Shown here piece by piece: positions 44,682 through 52,169 of a stretch of 64,000 nt of DNA. Position 1 is the first letter of the stretch, and every line of letters begins with the position of its first letter. A program made the position numbers and the translations under genes. Source of the DNA: Pseudomonas sp. MM213 (GTDB taxonomy: Bacteria > Pseudomonadota > Gammaproteobacteria > Pseudomonadales > Pseudomonadaceae); assembly GCF_020423045.1 (NCBI RefSeq), contig NZ_CP081943.1:620001-684000 (forward strand). Direction: 5' to 3'. Under the pieces are notes generated by a model, which did not search any database, had not been told where the DNA came from, and worked only from the letters and a program-made list of their open reading frames with translations.

Positions 44682-44713
44682 CGCTCGACCTCTATGAAAG
44701 GGGCGAGCGTTTT
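44682..44713 (+). terminator. Rho-independent terminator after small gene 1
   Basis: CGCTCG-ACC ... GGG-CGAGCG stem followed by TTTT, 19 bp beyond the stop codon. Confidence 0.75.
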
Positions 44714-44796
44714 GCTGTCAGAAGTGTTTGTCGAGCAACAGTAAATCCACAGATTGTCTCGCTTCATTTAGTTAAATAATTTGAGTTTTATTGGTG

Positions 44797-45050
44797 CCCG
44801 GCGGTGGCGGTCAATAAACAGAACCAGGCATTCATCGCGTTCATCGAGCGCGACAATCCCGGTCTGACCAGATGCTGAAGGCTGGAGTGAGCAGGTTTAT
44901 GTGTTCGCAGGTTGCCTGACGTTGATGCTCGGTGATGAGCCGCATGAGATTGTCGCGGGAGAGTTTTTCATGTGCGCCAGCAACCAGCCTCATTCCTATC
45001 GCAACGATGGGACGGTGGCTGTGCGGTTCGTGCGTAATGTAGTGATTTGA
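44797..45050 (+). pseudogene. Chimeric gene relic: SfnB fragment joined to XRE-cupin 3' end
   Basis: 44797-44869 copies 73 bp of the SfnB-like gene (46281-46353) with seven mismatches. 44871-45050 copies the last 180 bp of the XRE-cupin gene (44002-44181), still open in frame to a TGA and ending NQPHSYRNDGTVAVRFVRNV. No start codon or promoter. It marks the left edge of a tandem duplication that also produced the second small gene. Confidence 0.88.
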
Positions 45051-45085
45051 TTGAGGATCACCGTTTGTCCGAATTGCTCACTAAC

Positions 45086-45101
45086 CTGTTAATTCTGACA
45101 G
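45086..45101. promoter_or_regulatory. CTGTTAATTCTGACAG element upstream of small gene 2
   Basis: Second copy of the 16-bp element, again preceded by AACC and about 117 bp before the preferred start codon; the leader also shares a TTTAAATA ... CGTTCA segment with that of small gene 1. Confidence 0.6.
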
Positions 45102-45218
45102 TTGTGCTTATGTTTAAATAGACGTTCAATGACTTTATTCGATGGTGACGTTCGAATAAATACCCATCATAGACGTTGCTCATGTGGGCCGAGTTGAAAA
45201 ATGTCAAAGGAGTTGAAA

Positions 45219-45560
45219 ATGCAAAATAACATAGAGTTTCCCCCTTCGATTAAATTCAGGGAGGCCGTAGACAATATCATTAAGTTGAGCGATACCCCAA
45301 AAGGGGCTACTGCATATTTTGAACTAGACGATCTCAGTCATCCCAGTCCTGTGCCGGTTAGAATAGGAGTCTTTTTTGACGGAAAAGAAGTCGCTTTTAG
45401 GGAGGCCATTACCCCCGTCGTACTTCCTTTTGAAGTTGTGGTTGACCGAGGGGTGCTGCTGAATCATGTGGAAAAAAGAGTAGATATTACCTATCGCTTT
45501 GATTTTGGGCCAAATGTAATCCGGTCACCGTCAGACATTTTTGAAATTCGACATAGTTGA
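45219..45560 (+). CDS. Small Ig-like-unit protein 2
   Basis: 113 residues. Aligns along its length with the protein at 44343: PPSIKFREAVDNIIKLSDTP, GATAYFELDD, VPVRIGVFFDGKEVAF, LPFEVVVDRGVLLNHVEKRV, SPSDIFEI. ATG 45219 is preferred because AAAGGAG lies 6 bp upstream; ATG 45201 is in frame. Cytoplasmic by lack of signal peptide. Function unknown. Confidence 0.7.
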   Translation: MQNNIEFPPSIKFREAVDNIIKLSDTPKGATAYFELDDLSHPSPVPVRIGVFFDGKEVAFREAITPVVLPFEVVVDRGVLLNHVEKRVDITYRFDFGPNVIRSPSDIFEIRHS

Positions 45561-45617
45561 TTAGAAAATAATGATGCTCGGTTTCTGCAAAGGAAGCTGG
45601 GTATCATTTTGTTCTGC

Positions 45618-45650
45618 TGTTGCATAGACAACACCAATTCAGCATTTTGT
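45618..45650. promoter_or_regulatory. Upstream block of sigma-54 promoter 1 (putative activator site)
   Basis: TGTTGC-N6-AACA-N3-ATTCAGCATTTTGT, identical in layout and in all fixed bases to 48086-48118. It lies 67 bp before the -24 element at 45717, where a sigma-54 activator would bind. Confidence 0.6.
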
Positions 45651-45716
45651 TTTCGGGGCTATCACGAAAAGTTGAAGCTTCGACCGTAACTCGCTGAATA
45701 ATAAACAATAGTTAGA

Positions 45717-45732
45717 TGGCACGACTCCTGCT
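45717..45732 (+). promoter_or_regulatory. Sigma-54 promoter (-24/-12) of the SfnB-like operon
   Basis: TGGCACGACTCCTGCT has GG-N10-GC with the TGGCAC consensus. Predicted transcript start near 45743 fits the gene start at 45772 and excludes the ATG at 45739. Confidence 0.75.
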
Positions 45733-45771
45733 AAAGCCATGGTGCATTCACCAGAACCCCGGAGTCGGCCC

Positions 45772-46974
45772 ATGACAGCCTCTGCCCAACCCCCTCGCAC
45801 CGTCCACGTCATCCATTCGGATGCCGAGGCAATCGCCGTCGCTCACAAACTCGCTGCACGCTTCGCCGTCGAGGCCAGCGTGCGCGATCGCGAGCGCCGC
45901 TTGCCGGTCGCCGAGCTCGACGAGTTTTCCGCCAGCGGCCTCTGGGGCATCACTGTTCCCAAGGCATACGGTGGCGCCGGCGTTTCCTACGTGACCGTCG
46001 CCGAAGTGATCAAGATCATTTCCGCCGCTGACTCTTCCCTTGGCCAGATCCCGCAAAACCACCTCGGCGTGCTCGACATCCTGCTGCAAACCGCCACCGA
46101 AGAGCAGAAGCGTTACTACTTCGGCAAAGTCCTGCAGGGCTACCGCTTCGGCAACGCTTTCTCCGAGTCCAAAAGCAAAAACGCCGGGGCCTTCGAAACC
46201 CGCATTCGTTTCGACAAGGACACCGCGCAGATCGACGGCGAGAAGTTCTACTGCACCGGCGCGCTGTTCGCGCACATCGTCCCGGCGGTGGCGGTTAACG
46301 AGCAGAACCAGGCGTTCATCGCGTTCATCGAACGCGACAATCCCGGCCTGACCGTGATCGACAGTTGGGACGGTTTTGGCCAGCGCACCACCGCCAGCGG
46401 CGGCGTCACGTTGAATGCGGTTAAGGTGCCGTTGAGTGCGGTGATCCCTGCTCACAAAGCGTTTGACGAACCCACTGCGGACGGCCCGATTTCACAGATC
46501 ATTCAAGCTGCAGTGGACACCGGCATCGCCGTCGGCGCGCTGGAAGAAACCAAGCGCTATGCCCGTGAATCCCGACCATGGATCGACAGCGGACACGACC
46601 ACGGCTGGCAGGACCCGTTCAGCATCGCCGCCATCGGCGACCTCGAATGGCGGGTCCACGGCACCGAAGCGATCCTCAAGAAAGCCGGGCAAGCCATCGA
46701 CGCGGCGTTGCTCAATCCCAATGAAGACACGGTGGCCCACGCCTCGGTGGTGGTCGCCCAGGCCAAAGTCCTGTCTGCCGAAATCGCGTTGCTCGCCAGC
46801 AGCAAACTTTTCGAACTGGCCGGGACCCGCTCGGTGCTCGGCAAGTACAACCTCGACCGCCACTGGCGCAACGCCCGCACACATACGCTGCACGACCCGG
46901 CACGCTGGAAATACCACCTGATCGGCAACTACCTGCTCAACGGCGTCAAGCCTGCGCGCCACGCCTGGAACTGA
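45772..46974 (+). CDS. SfnB-family acyl-CoA-dehydrogenase-like sulfur acquisition oxidoreductase
   Basis: 400 residues of the acyl-CoA dehydrogenase fold: N-domain VPKAYGGAGVSYVTVAEVIK, flavin region FGNAFSESKSKN and C-domain ending DPARWKYHLIGNYLLNGV. The SfnB group is linked to organosulfur use under sulfate limitation in Pseudomonas. ATG 45772 has GGAG 8 bp upstream. Sigma-54 control agrees with SfnR-type regulation known for dimethyl sulfone genes. Confidence 0.87.
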   Translation: MTASAQPPRTVHVIHSDAEAIAVAHKLAARFAVEASVRDRERRLPVAELDEFSASGLWGITVPKAYGGAGVSYVTVAEVIKIISAADSSLGQIPQNHLGVLDILLQTATEEQKRYYFGKVLQGYRFGNAFSESKSKNAGAFETRIRFDKDTAQIDGEKFYCTGALFAHIVPAVAVNEQNQAFIAFIERDNPGLTVIDSWDGFGQRTTASGGVTLNAVKVPLSAVIPAHKAFDEPTADGPISQIIQAAVDTGIAVGALEETKRYARESRPWIDSGHDHGWQDPFSIAAIGDLEWRVHGTEAILKKAGQAIDAALLNPNEDTVAHASVVVAQAKVLSAEIALLASSKLFELAGTRSVLGKYNLDRHWRNARTHTLHDPARWKYHLIGNYLLNGVKPARHAWN

Positions 46975-46984
46975 GGAGTCCACT

Positions 46985-47413
46985 ATGAATGCCTTGACCC
47001 AACCGATTGCTGCCGGGCAACCCCTGGCCAAGAGTCAGCACGACTTGCACAACGCCCGCAGTTTGCTCGATGCGACCCTGCGCTTCGTTCGTCAGCAGAG
47101 CAAAACCACGGACGATCCGTTTGTCATCAGTCGCTTCGGCGATGCGTACATCCGCATCGAAGTTGCCGCCGCGCTGCTCGAACGTGCGGAGGAGTTTTTG
47201 AATAGCCATGAAGATGCCACTGAGGTCAGCGTCGCCATTGCCGAGTCTCACCTTGCCAGTGCAGAGGCGCTGAGTGCGGTCAGCAGTGCTGAATTCGAAC
47301 TGACTGGGCAACGCACTGTGTTGCCTGGATCGCTGCAGGATCCGTTGCGCTGGAAGCTTCACCTTATTGGCAATTTTCGACTGAATGGCATACATCCGGC
47401 GAAGTTTTCTTAG
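46985..47413 (+). CDS. Stand-alone acyl-CoA dehydrogenase C-domain-like protein
   Basis: 142 residues resembling only the C-terminal four-helix domain of SfnB-like enzymes; the end FELTGQRTVLPGSLQDPLRW KLHLIGNFRLNG parallels the upstream protein but lacks its RHWRNARTHT segment. GAGGAG precedes the ATG 11 bp after the upstream stop. Likely a partner or a decayed paralogue. Confidence 0.78.
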   Translation: MNALTQPIAAGQPLAKSQHDLHNARSLLDATLRFVRQQSKTTDDPFVISRFGDAYIRIEVAAALLERAEEFLNSHEDATEVSVAIAESHLASAEALSAVSSAEFELTGQRTVLPGSLQDPLRWKLHLIGNFRLNGIHPAKFS

Positions 47414-47455
47414 GTAGCTTCCGGACAAATAAAAAAGTTTTTCGACAACAACTCC

Positions 47456-47479
47456 AAGCCTGTCGCAATGACAGGCTTT
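47456..47479 (+). terminator. Rho-independent terminator of the SfnB-like operon
   Basis: AAGCCTGTC-GCAAT-GACAGGCTT stem of 9 bp with a short T run, 43 bp past the stop. Confidence 0.7.
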
Positions 47480-47550
47480 GTCGTAGCCGAATTCTTGCTC
47501 GACGCGGCCAGTTAAACCTCCGTTACCACTCGTCTGAAACGCATGTTGAC

Positions 47551-47566
47551 CTGTTATTTCTAACAG
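47551..47566. promoter_or_regulatory. CTGTTATTTCTAACAG element upstream of small gene 3
   Basis: Perfect inverted repeat CTGTTA-N4-TAACAG. The preceding 25 bp (CTCGTCTGAAACGCATG) also match the leader of small gene 1 (CTCATCTGAAATGATG). 122 bp before the start of the next gene. Confidence 0.62.
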
Positions 47567-47687
47567 TAGACGGCCTTGTGTTGTCGGCCTTATATGTATC
47601 GCAGTGCAAGATCTTGCACTAAGCAGGTTGGCGCTGAAATCCGAATAAATCGGAACTTCATATTTTATTTTTAAGAGGGCGCGGGAA

Positions 47688-48008
47688 ATGTCAAAAGAAC
47701 AGCCAGAGCTTGATGCACCAAAAGTTGAAGTGACGAAGTCGGATTTTGTAATTGATACCCCTTCGTCGACAGATAAAATTACCAAGGAGGGTTACTGGGT
47801 CCACTGCTGGGGTAAGCCGGCGACAGAAAAGTACTTTTATGCGCTAAACTCACAGAGAGTTGAAAGAGATGGCGCAGGTGTAATTAGTAAAATTAGTAAG
47901 GATAACGAGATCCTTCGTGGCCATAAACTTGTGGATTTTAAATTTACTCTGGAGAATCAAGACACTGACAGGTTGGGTAAATCAAAGGTCACTTCAGTTG
48001 CAAGCTAA
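47688..48008 (+). CDS. Small protein 3, unknown function
   Basis: 106 residues, AT-rich, no signal peptide; beta-rich middle (YWVHCWGKPATEKYFYALNS) and C-terminal LVDFKFTLENQDTDRLGKSK. Similarity to the two Ig-like-unit proteins is limited to size, MSKE start and leader element. GAGGGCGCGGG precedes the ATG. Confidence 0.65.
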   Translation: MSKEQPELDAPKVEVTKSDFVIDTPSSTDKITKEGYWVHCWGKPATEKYFYALNSQRVERDGAGVISKISKDNEILRGHKLVDFKFTLENQDTDRLGKSKVTSVAS

Positions 48009-48085
48009 AGCTCTCGATTCTCAGCAGTAAATATGTAAGTCAGTGCTCTTTTCTGTCTGCGGATTAGAGCACTGCCAATTGCAGG

Positions 48086-48118
48086 TGTTGCTCTGCAAAC
48101 AGTTATTCAGCATTTTGT
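48086..48118. promoter_or_regulatory. Upstream block of sigma-54 promoter 2 (putative activator site)
   Basis: Same TGTTGC-N6-AACA-N3-ATTCAGCATTTTGT block as at 45618-45650, 69 bp before the -24 element at 48187. Confidence 0.6.
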
Positions 48119-48186
48119 GTTGTCGGATGGCTCTCTGTTTAAAATCTCACCGTATGAAGTATAGAAAACAAGCTGTTCATCCATTC

Positions 48187-48202
48187 TGGCGCGACTCCTG
48201 CA
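48187..48202 (+). promoter_or_regulatory. Sigma-54 promoter (-24/-12) of the flavin monooxygenase gene
   Basis: TGGCGCGACTCCTGCA, GG-N10-GC, nearly identical to the promoter at 45717. Predicted start near 48213. Confidence 0.72.
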
Positions 48203-48237
48203 TTAGGACTCTCATGTCCATCAGGAGTCCGAAAGTC

Positions 48238-48318
48238 ATGTTGTCCACTTCTGCTATTCCCCGTTTTAATCGCACTATCGCCTGCGCGGTTTCAGGAGTA
48301 TTGCCTGATGCCTCGTGA
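48238..48318 (+). CDS. Candidate leader peptide upstream of the monooxygenase
   Basis: 26 codons from ATG 48238 with AGGAG 10 bp upstream, ending 11 bp inside the monooxygenase gene in another frame. It begins 25 bp after the predicted transcript start. Encodes one cysteine near its middle. A role in translational coupling is possible. Confidence 0.35.
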   Translation: MLSTSAIPRFNRTIACAVSGVLPDAS

Positions 48319-49711
48319 AATCCGCCTCAACGCTTTCGACATGAACTGCGTCGGTCACCAGTCGCCCGGTTTATGGGCGCACCCACGGGACCGCTCGTGG
48401 CAGTACAAAGACCTCGAATACTGGACCGATCTGGCGAAAATCCTCGAGCGCGGCAAGTTCGACGGGTTGTTCATCGCCGACGTGCTCGGCATCTACGACG
48501 TCTACAACGGCAACGGTGACGCGGCGATTCGTCAGGCGGCGCAGGTGCCGGTCAACGATCCGCTGCAACTGATTCCGCCGATGGCGCTGGTCACCGAGCA
48601 TCTGGGTTTCGGTTTGACCGCGTCGCTGTCGTTTGAACACCCGTATCCGTTCGCCCGACGCCTGTCGACCCTCGATCACCTGACCAAGGGCCGTGCGGGT
48701 TGGAACATCGTCACCTCGTACCTGGAGAGTGGCGCGAAGAACCTCGGGCAGAAAAACCAGACCGAACACGACGCCCGCTACGACTTCGCCGAAGAGTACC
48801 TGGAGGTTTGCTACAAACTCTGGGAAGGCAGTTGGGAGGAGGGCGCGATCCTGCGGGATCGCGAGCGTCGAATTTTCAGTGACCCGAGCAAAATTCACGA
48901 GATCCAGCACGTCGGCAAACACTTCCAGGTGCCGGGCATTCACCTCTGCGAACCTTCACCGCAACGTACGCCCGTGCTGTACCAGGCCGGTGCATCGAGT
49001 CGCGGCAAGCAGTTCGCCGCTGAACATGCCGAATGCGTGTTTGTGGCGGCGCCGTCGAAAGTGCTGCTGAAAAAGACCGTGGCCGACATCCGTCGTCGCG
49101 CCGCCGAGGCCGGGCGCGATCCGTCGAAGATCCTGATCTTCAACCTGCAAACGGTGATCCTCGGTGAGACTGATGCCAAGGCCAAAGCCAAGTTCGAGGA
49201 ATACAAAACCTGGGTCAGCTACGAAGGTGCGATGGCATTGATTTCGGGCTGGACCGGGATCGATTTCAGTCAGTTCAAACCGGATGAACCGCTCAAGCAT
49301 GTGCACACCAACGCCATCCAATCGGCGGTGGAAGCGTTCTCCACGGCCGATCCGAACAAGGTCTGGACGCCGAATGAACTGGCGGACTGGGTCGGGATTG
49401 GCGGGTTTGGTCCGCTGTTTGTCGGCAGTCCCGAAACAGTTGCCGATCTTTTGCAGGAGTGGGTCGAGGAGACCGATGTGGACGGCTTCAACCTGGCCTA
49501 TGCGCTGACGCACGAAACCTTTATCGACGCCGTGGAACTGCTGGTGCCGGAGTTGCAGAAGCGTGGGGTCTACAAGACCGAGTACGCACTGGGGACCTTG
49601 CGCGAGAAGTTGTTCGGGGAGGGGGCGCGGTTGCCGGAGATACATCCGGGGGCGGGGTATCGGGATTTGGCGGGGTTGCGGCAGCAGGAGAGGAAGGTGG
49701 TGTCTGCCTAG
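48308..49711 (+). CDS. LLM-class FMN-dependent monooxygenase (NtaA/SnaA/DmoA-like)
   Basis: 467 residues, two-component flavin monooxygenase oxygenase subunit: RGKFDGLFIADVLGIYD, FGLTASLSFEHPYPFARRLS, KGRAGWNIVTSY and QAGASSRGKQFAAEHAE are family landmarks. Relatives oxidise sulfur compounds or chelators using reduced FMN from a separate reductase, which is not in this window. CAGGAG lies before the ATG. The sigma-54 promoter and SfnB neighbour point to an organosulfur substrate. Confidence 0.88.
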   Translation: MPREIRLNAFDMNCVGHQSPGLWAHPRDRSWQYKDLEYWTDLAKILERGKFDGLFIADVLGIYDVYNGNGDAAIRQAAQVPVNDPLQLIPPMALVTEHLGFGLTASLSFEHPYPFARRLSTLDHLTKGRAGWNIVTSYLESGAKNLGQKNQTEHDARYDFAEEYLEVCYKLWEGSWEEGAILRDRERRIFSDPSKIHEIQHVGKHFQVPGIHLCEPSPQRTPVLYQAGASSRGKQFAAEHAECVFVAAPSKVLLKKTVADIRRRAAEAGRDPSKILIFNLQTVILGETDAKAKAKFEEYKTWVSYEGAMALISGWTGIDFSQFKPDEPLKHVHTNAIQSAVEAFSTADPNKVWTPNELADWVGIGGFGPLFVGSPETVADLLQEWVEETDVDGFNLAYALTHETFIDAVELLVPELQKRGVYKTEYALGTLREKLFGEGARLPEIHPGAGYRDLAGLRQQERKVVSA

Positions 49712-49715
49712 ACGC

Positions 49716-50415
49716 CATCGTCGGAACGCCGCCCGCAGCAAGCCGGCTCCTACAGGGTTTTGTGTCATGCACAAATATCGCTGGCGACACGAAACCTGTG
49801 GGAGCGAGCCTGCTCGCGAAGGGGCCGGCACATCCAGCATTGATGTCGGCTGTCACGCCGCCATCGCCGGCAAGCCGGCTCCTACAGGGTTTTGTGTCAT
49901 GCACAAATATCGCTGGCGACACGAAACCTGTGGGAGCGAGCCTGCTCGCGAAGGGGCCGGCACATCCAGCATTGATGTCGGCTGTCACGCCGCTATCGCC
50001 GGCAAGCCGGCTCCTACAGGATTCGTGTTGTGGATGATATTTGCAGACAACACAAAACCCTGTAGGAGCGGGCTTGCCCGCGAAGAGGCCGGTACATCCT
50101 GCATTGATGTCGGCTGTCACGCCGCTATCGCCGGCGAGCCGGCTCCTACAGGGTTTTGTGTCGTGCACAAATATTACTGGCGACACGAAACCTGTGGGAG
50201 GGAGCCTGCTCGCGAAGAGGCCGGCACATCCAGCATTGATGTCGGCTGTCACGCCGCCATCGCCAGCAAGCCGGCTCCTACAGGGTTCGTGTTGTGGATG
50301 ATATTTGCAGACAACACAAAACCCTGTAGGAGCGAGGCTTGCCCGCGAAGAGGCCGGTACATCCTGCATTGATGTCGGCTGTCACGCCGCCATCGCCGGC
50401 GAGCCGGCTCCTACA
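49716..50415. repeat. REPIN array with exact 132-bp period
   Basis: A half unit, then REPINs starting at 49797, 49929, 50061, 50193 and 50325. Five linkers of 42 bp separate them; the linkers at 49755, 49887 and 50151 are of one type and those at 50019 and 50283 resemble its reverse complement. Fills the 49712-50490 gap. Confidence 0.95.
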
Positions 50416-50490
50416 GGGGATGGTGGTGATTTAGAGATTTTGGCCCAGCGGACCACCGCACGCTTTTGCCCATGAACAGGAGGTCAACCC

Positions 50491-51396
50491 ATGAGCGTGC
50501 ATGAACTCAAACGTCCGCCCTTTGCGGACACCGCCGAGTGGCGGGTCGAGCTGCCCACGGCGCTGGAGCAATTGCGCCACTGGGCGCAGGTCAGTCCGTT
50601 GCAGCCGGCGCTGCGTCACAAGCGCCATGGCCAGTGGTTTGTCTGGCGCTGGATCGATGCCCTGCGCGATGTCGAACGCTTGGCCGACGGCTTGCGCCAA
50701 CAAGGTTTTACCGAAGATTCGCGGTTGGCCCTCAGCGGCGCGTTCGAACCGAATCTGTTGCTGCTGGCCCTGGCCGCACAACACATCGGCGGGCAGTTGC
50801 TGACCCTGCCGGACAACCTCGACCCCGAGTCCCTGCACAAAACCCTCTGGCGCAGCGGGCCCACCCACGCCTTCGTTCAAGGCCGGCAGACCCGGCAACT
50901 GTGGCTCAATCAGGGCCAAACGCTGCTGAACTTCAACGATCTGCTTGGCTCGGTCGACACTCCTCAGCGCCTCAACCGTTGGCGCCAGAACGCGCAACTG
51001 TGGAGCGAAGAGAGCACGCAATGGCAGGCCGGCCTGACGGTGTTGCTTGAGCAATGGCTGAGCAGCGGTCAATCCCTGGCTTTCCCGGAAAGCCCCGGCA
51101 GTGCCAGTCGCGACCGTCGTGAGGTGGCGCCTTCGGGGCTGCTGCTGTCGGCCGAACGCCTGCAACTGCTGGCCGAGGAAATCGACAGTCGCCTCGCCGC
51201 GCAAGGCACCTGGCGTCGACGTCTTTGCGAGTGGGCCATCGCTCACCCGGAAAAAGGCCTGCAACGCCTGATCAAGAACCGCGTTCGGCGACTGCTCGGT
51301 TTTCACAACCTGCATTACATCTGGCAAGCCACGCGCACGCCTGAGGTGAAAGCCGCGCCAACCTGGCTCACTGAATTCAAACAGGACATCGCATGA
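50491..51396 (+). CDS. Truncated AMP-binding (acyl-CoA synthetase-like) protein
   Basis: 301 residues. The N-terminus (LEQLRHWAQVSPLQPALRHK, WRWIDALRDVERLADGLRQQ GFTEDSRLALSG) matches the start of long-chain acyl-CoA ligases, but the ATP-binding P-loop motif and the YGxTE motif are absent and the protein stops at half the usual length. Probably not a ligase. GGAGG precedes ATG 50491. Overlaps the ABC ATPase start by 4 bp, so it is part of the transporter operon. Confidence 0.75.
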   Translation: MSVHELKRPPFADTAEWRVELPTALEQLRHWAQVSPLQPALRHKRHGQWFVWRWIDALRDVERLADGLRQQGFTEDSRLALSGAFEPNLLLLALAAQHIGGQLLTLPDNLDPESLHKTLWRSGPTHAFVQGRQTRQLWLNQGQTLLNFNDLLGSVDTPQRLNRWRQNAQLWSEESTQWQAGLTVLLEQWLSSGQSLAFPESPGSASRDRREVAPSGLLLSAERLQLLAEEIDSRLAAQGTWRRRLCEWAIAHPEKGLQRLIKNRVRRLLGFHNLHYIWQATRTPEVKAAPTWLTEFKQDIA

Positions 51397-52169
51397 CTTC
51401 GACCGATTCCATCCTGCAAGTCAGCGGCATTTCCCTGTCCTTCAAAGGCGTGAAAGCGATCAACGAGCTGTCCTTCGACGTGCGTCGGGGCGAGATCTGC
51501 GCGCTGATCGGCCCCAACGGCGCGGGCAAGAGTTCGCTGCTCAACGTGCTGAACGGCGTGTACCGCTTCGACGCCGGTTCGATTGTCTTTGAGCAACAGC
51601 CGTTCAAACGCATCGACCCGTTGACCGCTGCGCGCCGAGGCATTGGCCGCACGTTCCAGAACAACGCGTTGTTCAAGAAAATGAGCGTGATCGACAACAT
51701 CCTCACCGGCCTGTCGCGGCACTTGCGCAGCAGCTTCATCGAACAGGCACTCAACCTGCCGCGAGCACGCCGCGAGGCCGAAGCCTTCCGCCAACAAGCC
51801 CAGGGCATTCTCGAATTCCTTGAGCTGCAGGCGCATCGCGATGTGCCGGTGGGCAATCTGTCCTACGGCCTGCAAAAACGCGTAGAGCTCGGCCGCGCCT
51901 TGATCGCCGGCCCGCGCCTGTTGCTGCTGGATGAGCCGATGGCCGGAATGAACGCCGAAGAGAAACAGGAAATGGCCCGTTTCATCGCCGACATCAACCG
52001 CGATCTCGGCACCACGGTGGTGTTGATCGAGCACGACATGAGCGTGGTCATGGGCCTGTCCGACCACGTCGTGGTCCTCGATTACGGGCGCAAGGTCGGT
52101 GACGGCACGCCGGCCGAAGTTCAGGCCGATCCCGAAGTGATCGCGGCGTATCTGGGAGTGGTGCACTGA
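51393..52169 (+). CDS. ABC transporter ATP-binding protein, LivG-like
   Basis: 258 residues: Walker A GPNGAGKSS, signature NLSYGLQKRVELGRAL, Walker B LLLLDEPMAGM, H-loop LIEHDM. One of two ATPases of a branched-chain-amino-acid-type (HAAT) importer. Starts within the preceding stop and ends one base into the next start. Confidence 0.92.
   Translation: MTSTDSILQVSGISLSFKGVKAINELSFDVRRGEICALIGPNGAGKSSLLNVLNGVYRFDAGSIVFEQQPFKRIDPLTAARRGIGRTFQNNALFKKMSVIDNILTGLSRHLRSSFIEQALNLPRARREAEAFRQQAQGILEFLELQAHRDVPVGNLSYGLQKRVELGRALIAGPRLLLLDEPMAGMNAEEKQEMARFIADINRDLGTTVVLIEHDMSVVMGLSDHVVVLDYGRKVGDGTPAEVQADPEVIAAYLGVVH

Noticed and set aside
45739..45771. Earlier ATG for the SfnB-like gene
   Set aside because: It lies upstream of the transcript start predicted from the sigma-54 promoter and lacks a ribosome site.
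49521..50372. Open frames of 269 codons (plus) and 282 codons (minus) across the REPIN array
   Set aside because: A 132-bp period is a multiple of three, so an open frame stays open in each copy; the peptides are repeats of REP translation.
49716..50415. CRISPR array
   Set aside because: Units are long, palindromic REPINs with similar linkers, not short repeats with unique spacers, and there are no cas genes.
50416..50490. Third sigma-54 promoter ahead of the ABC transporter operon
   Set aside because: A GG-N10-GC spacing exists but without TGGCAC or TTGC context, and the 33-bp upstream block is missing.
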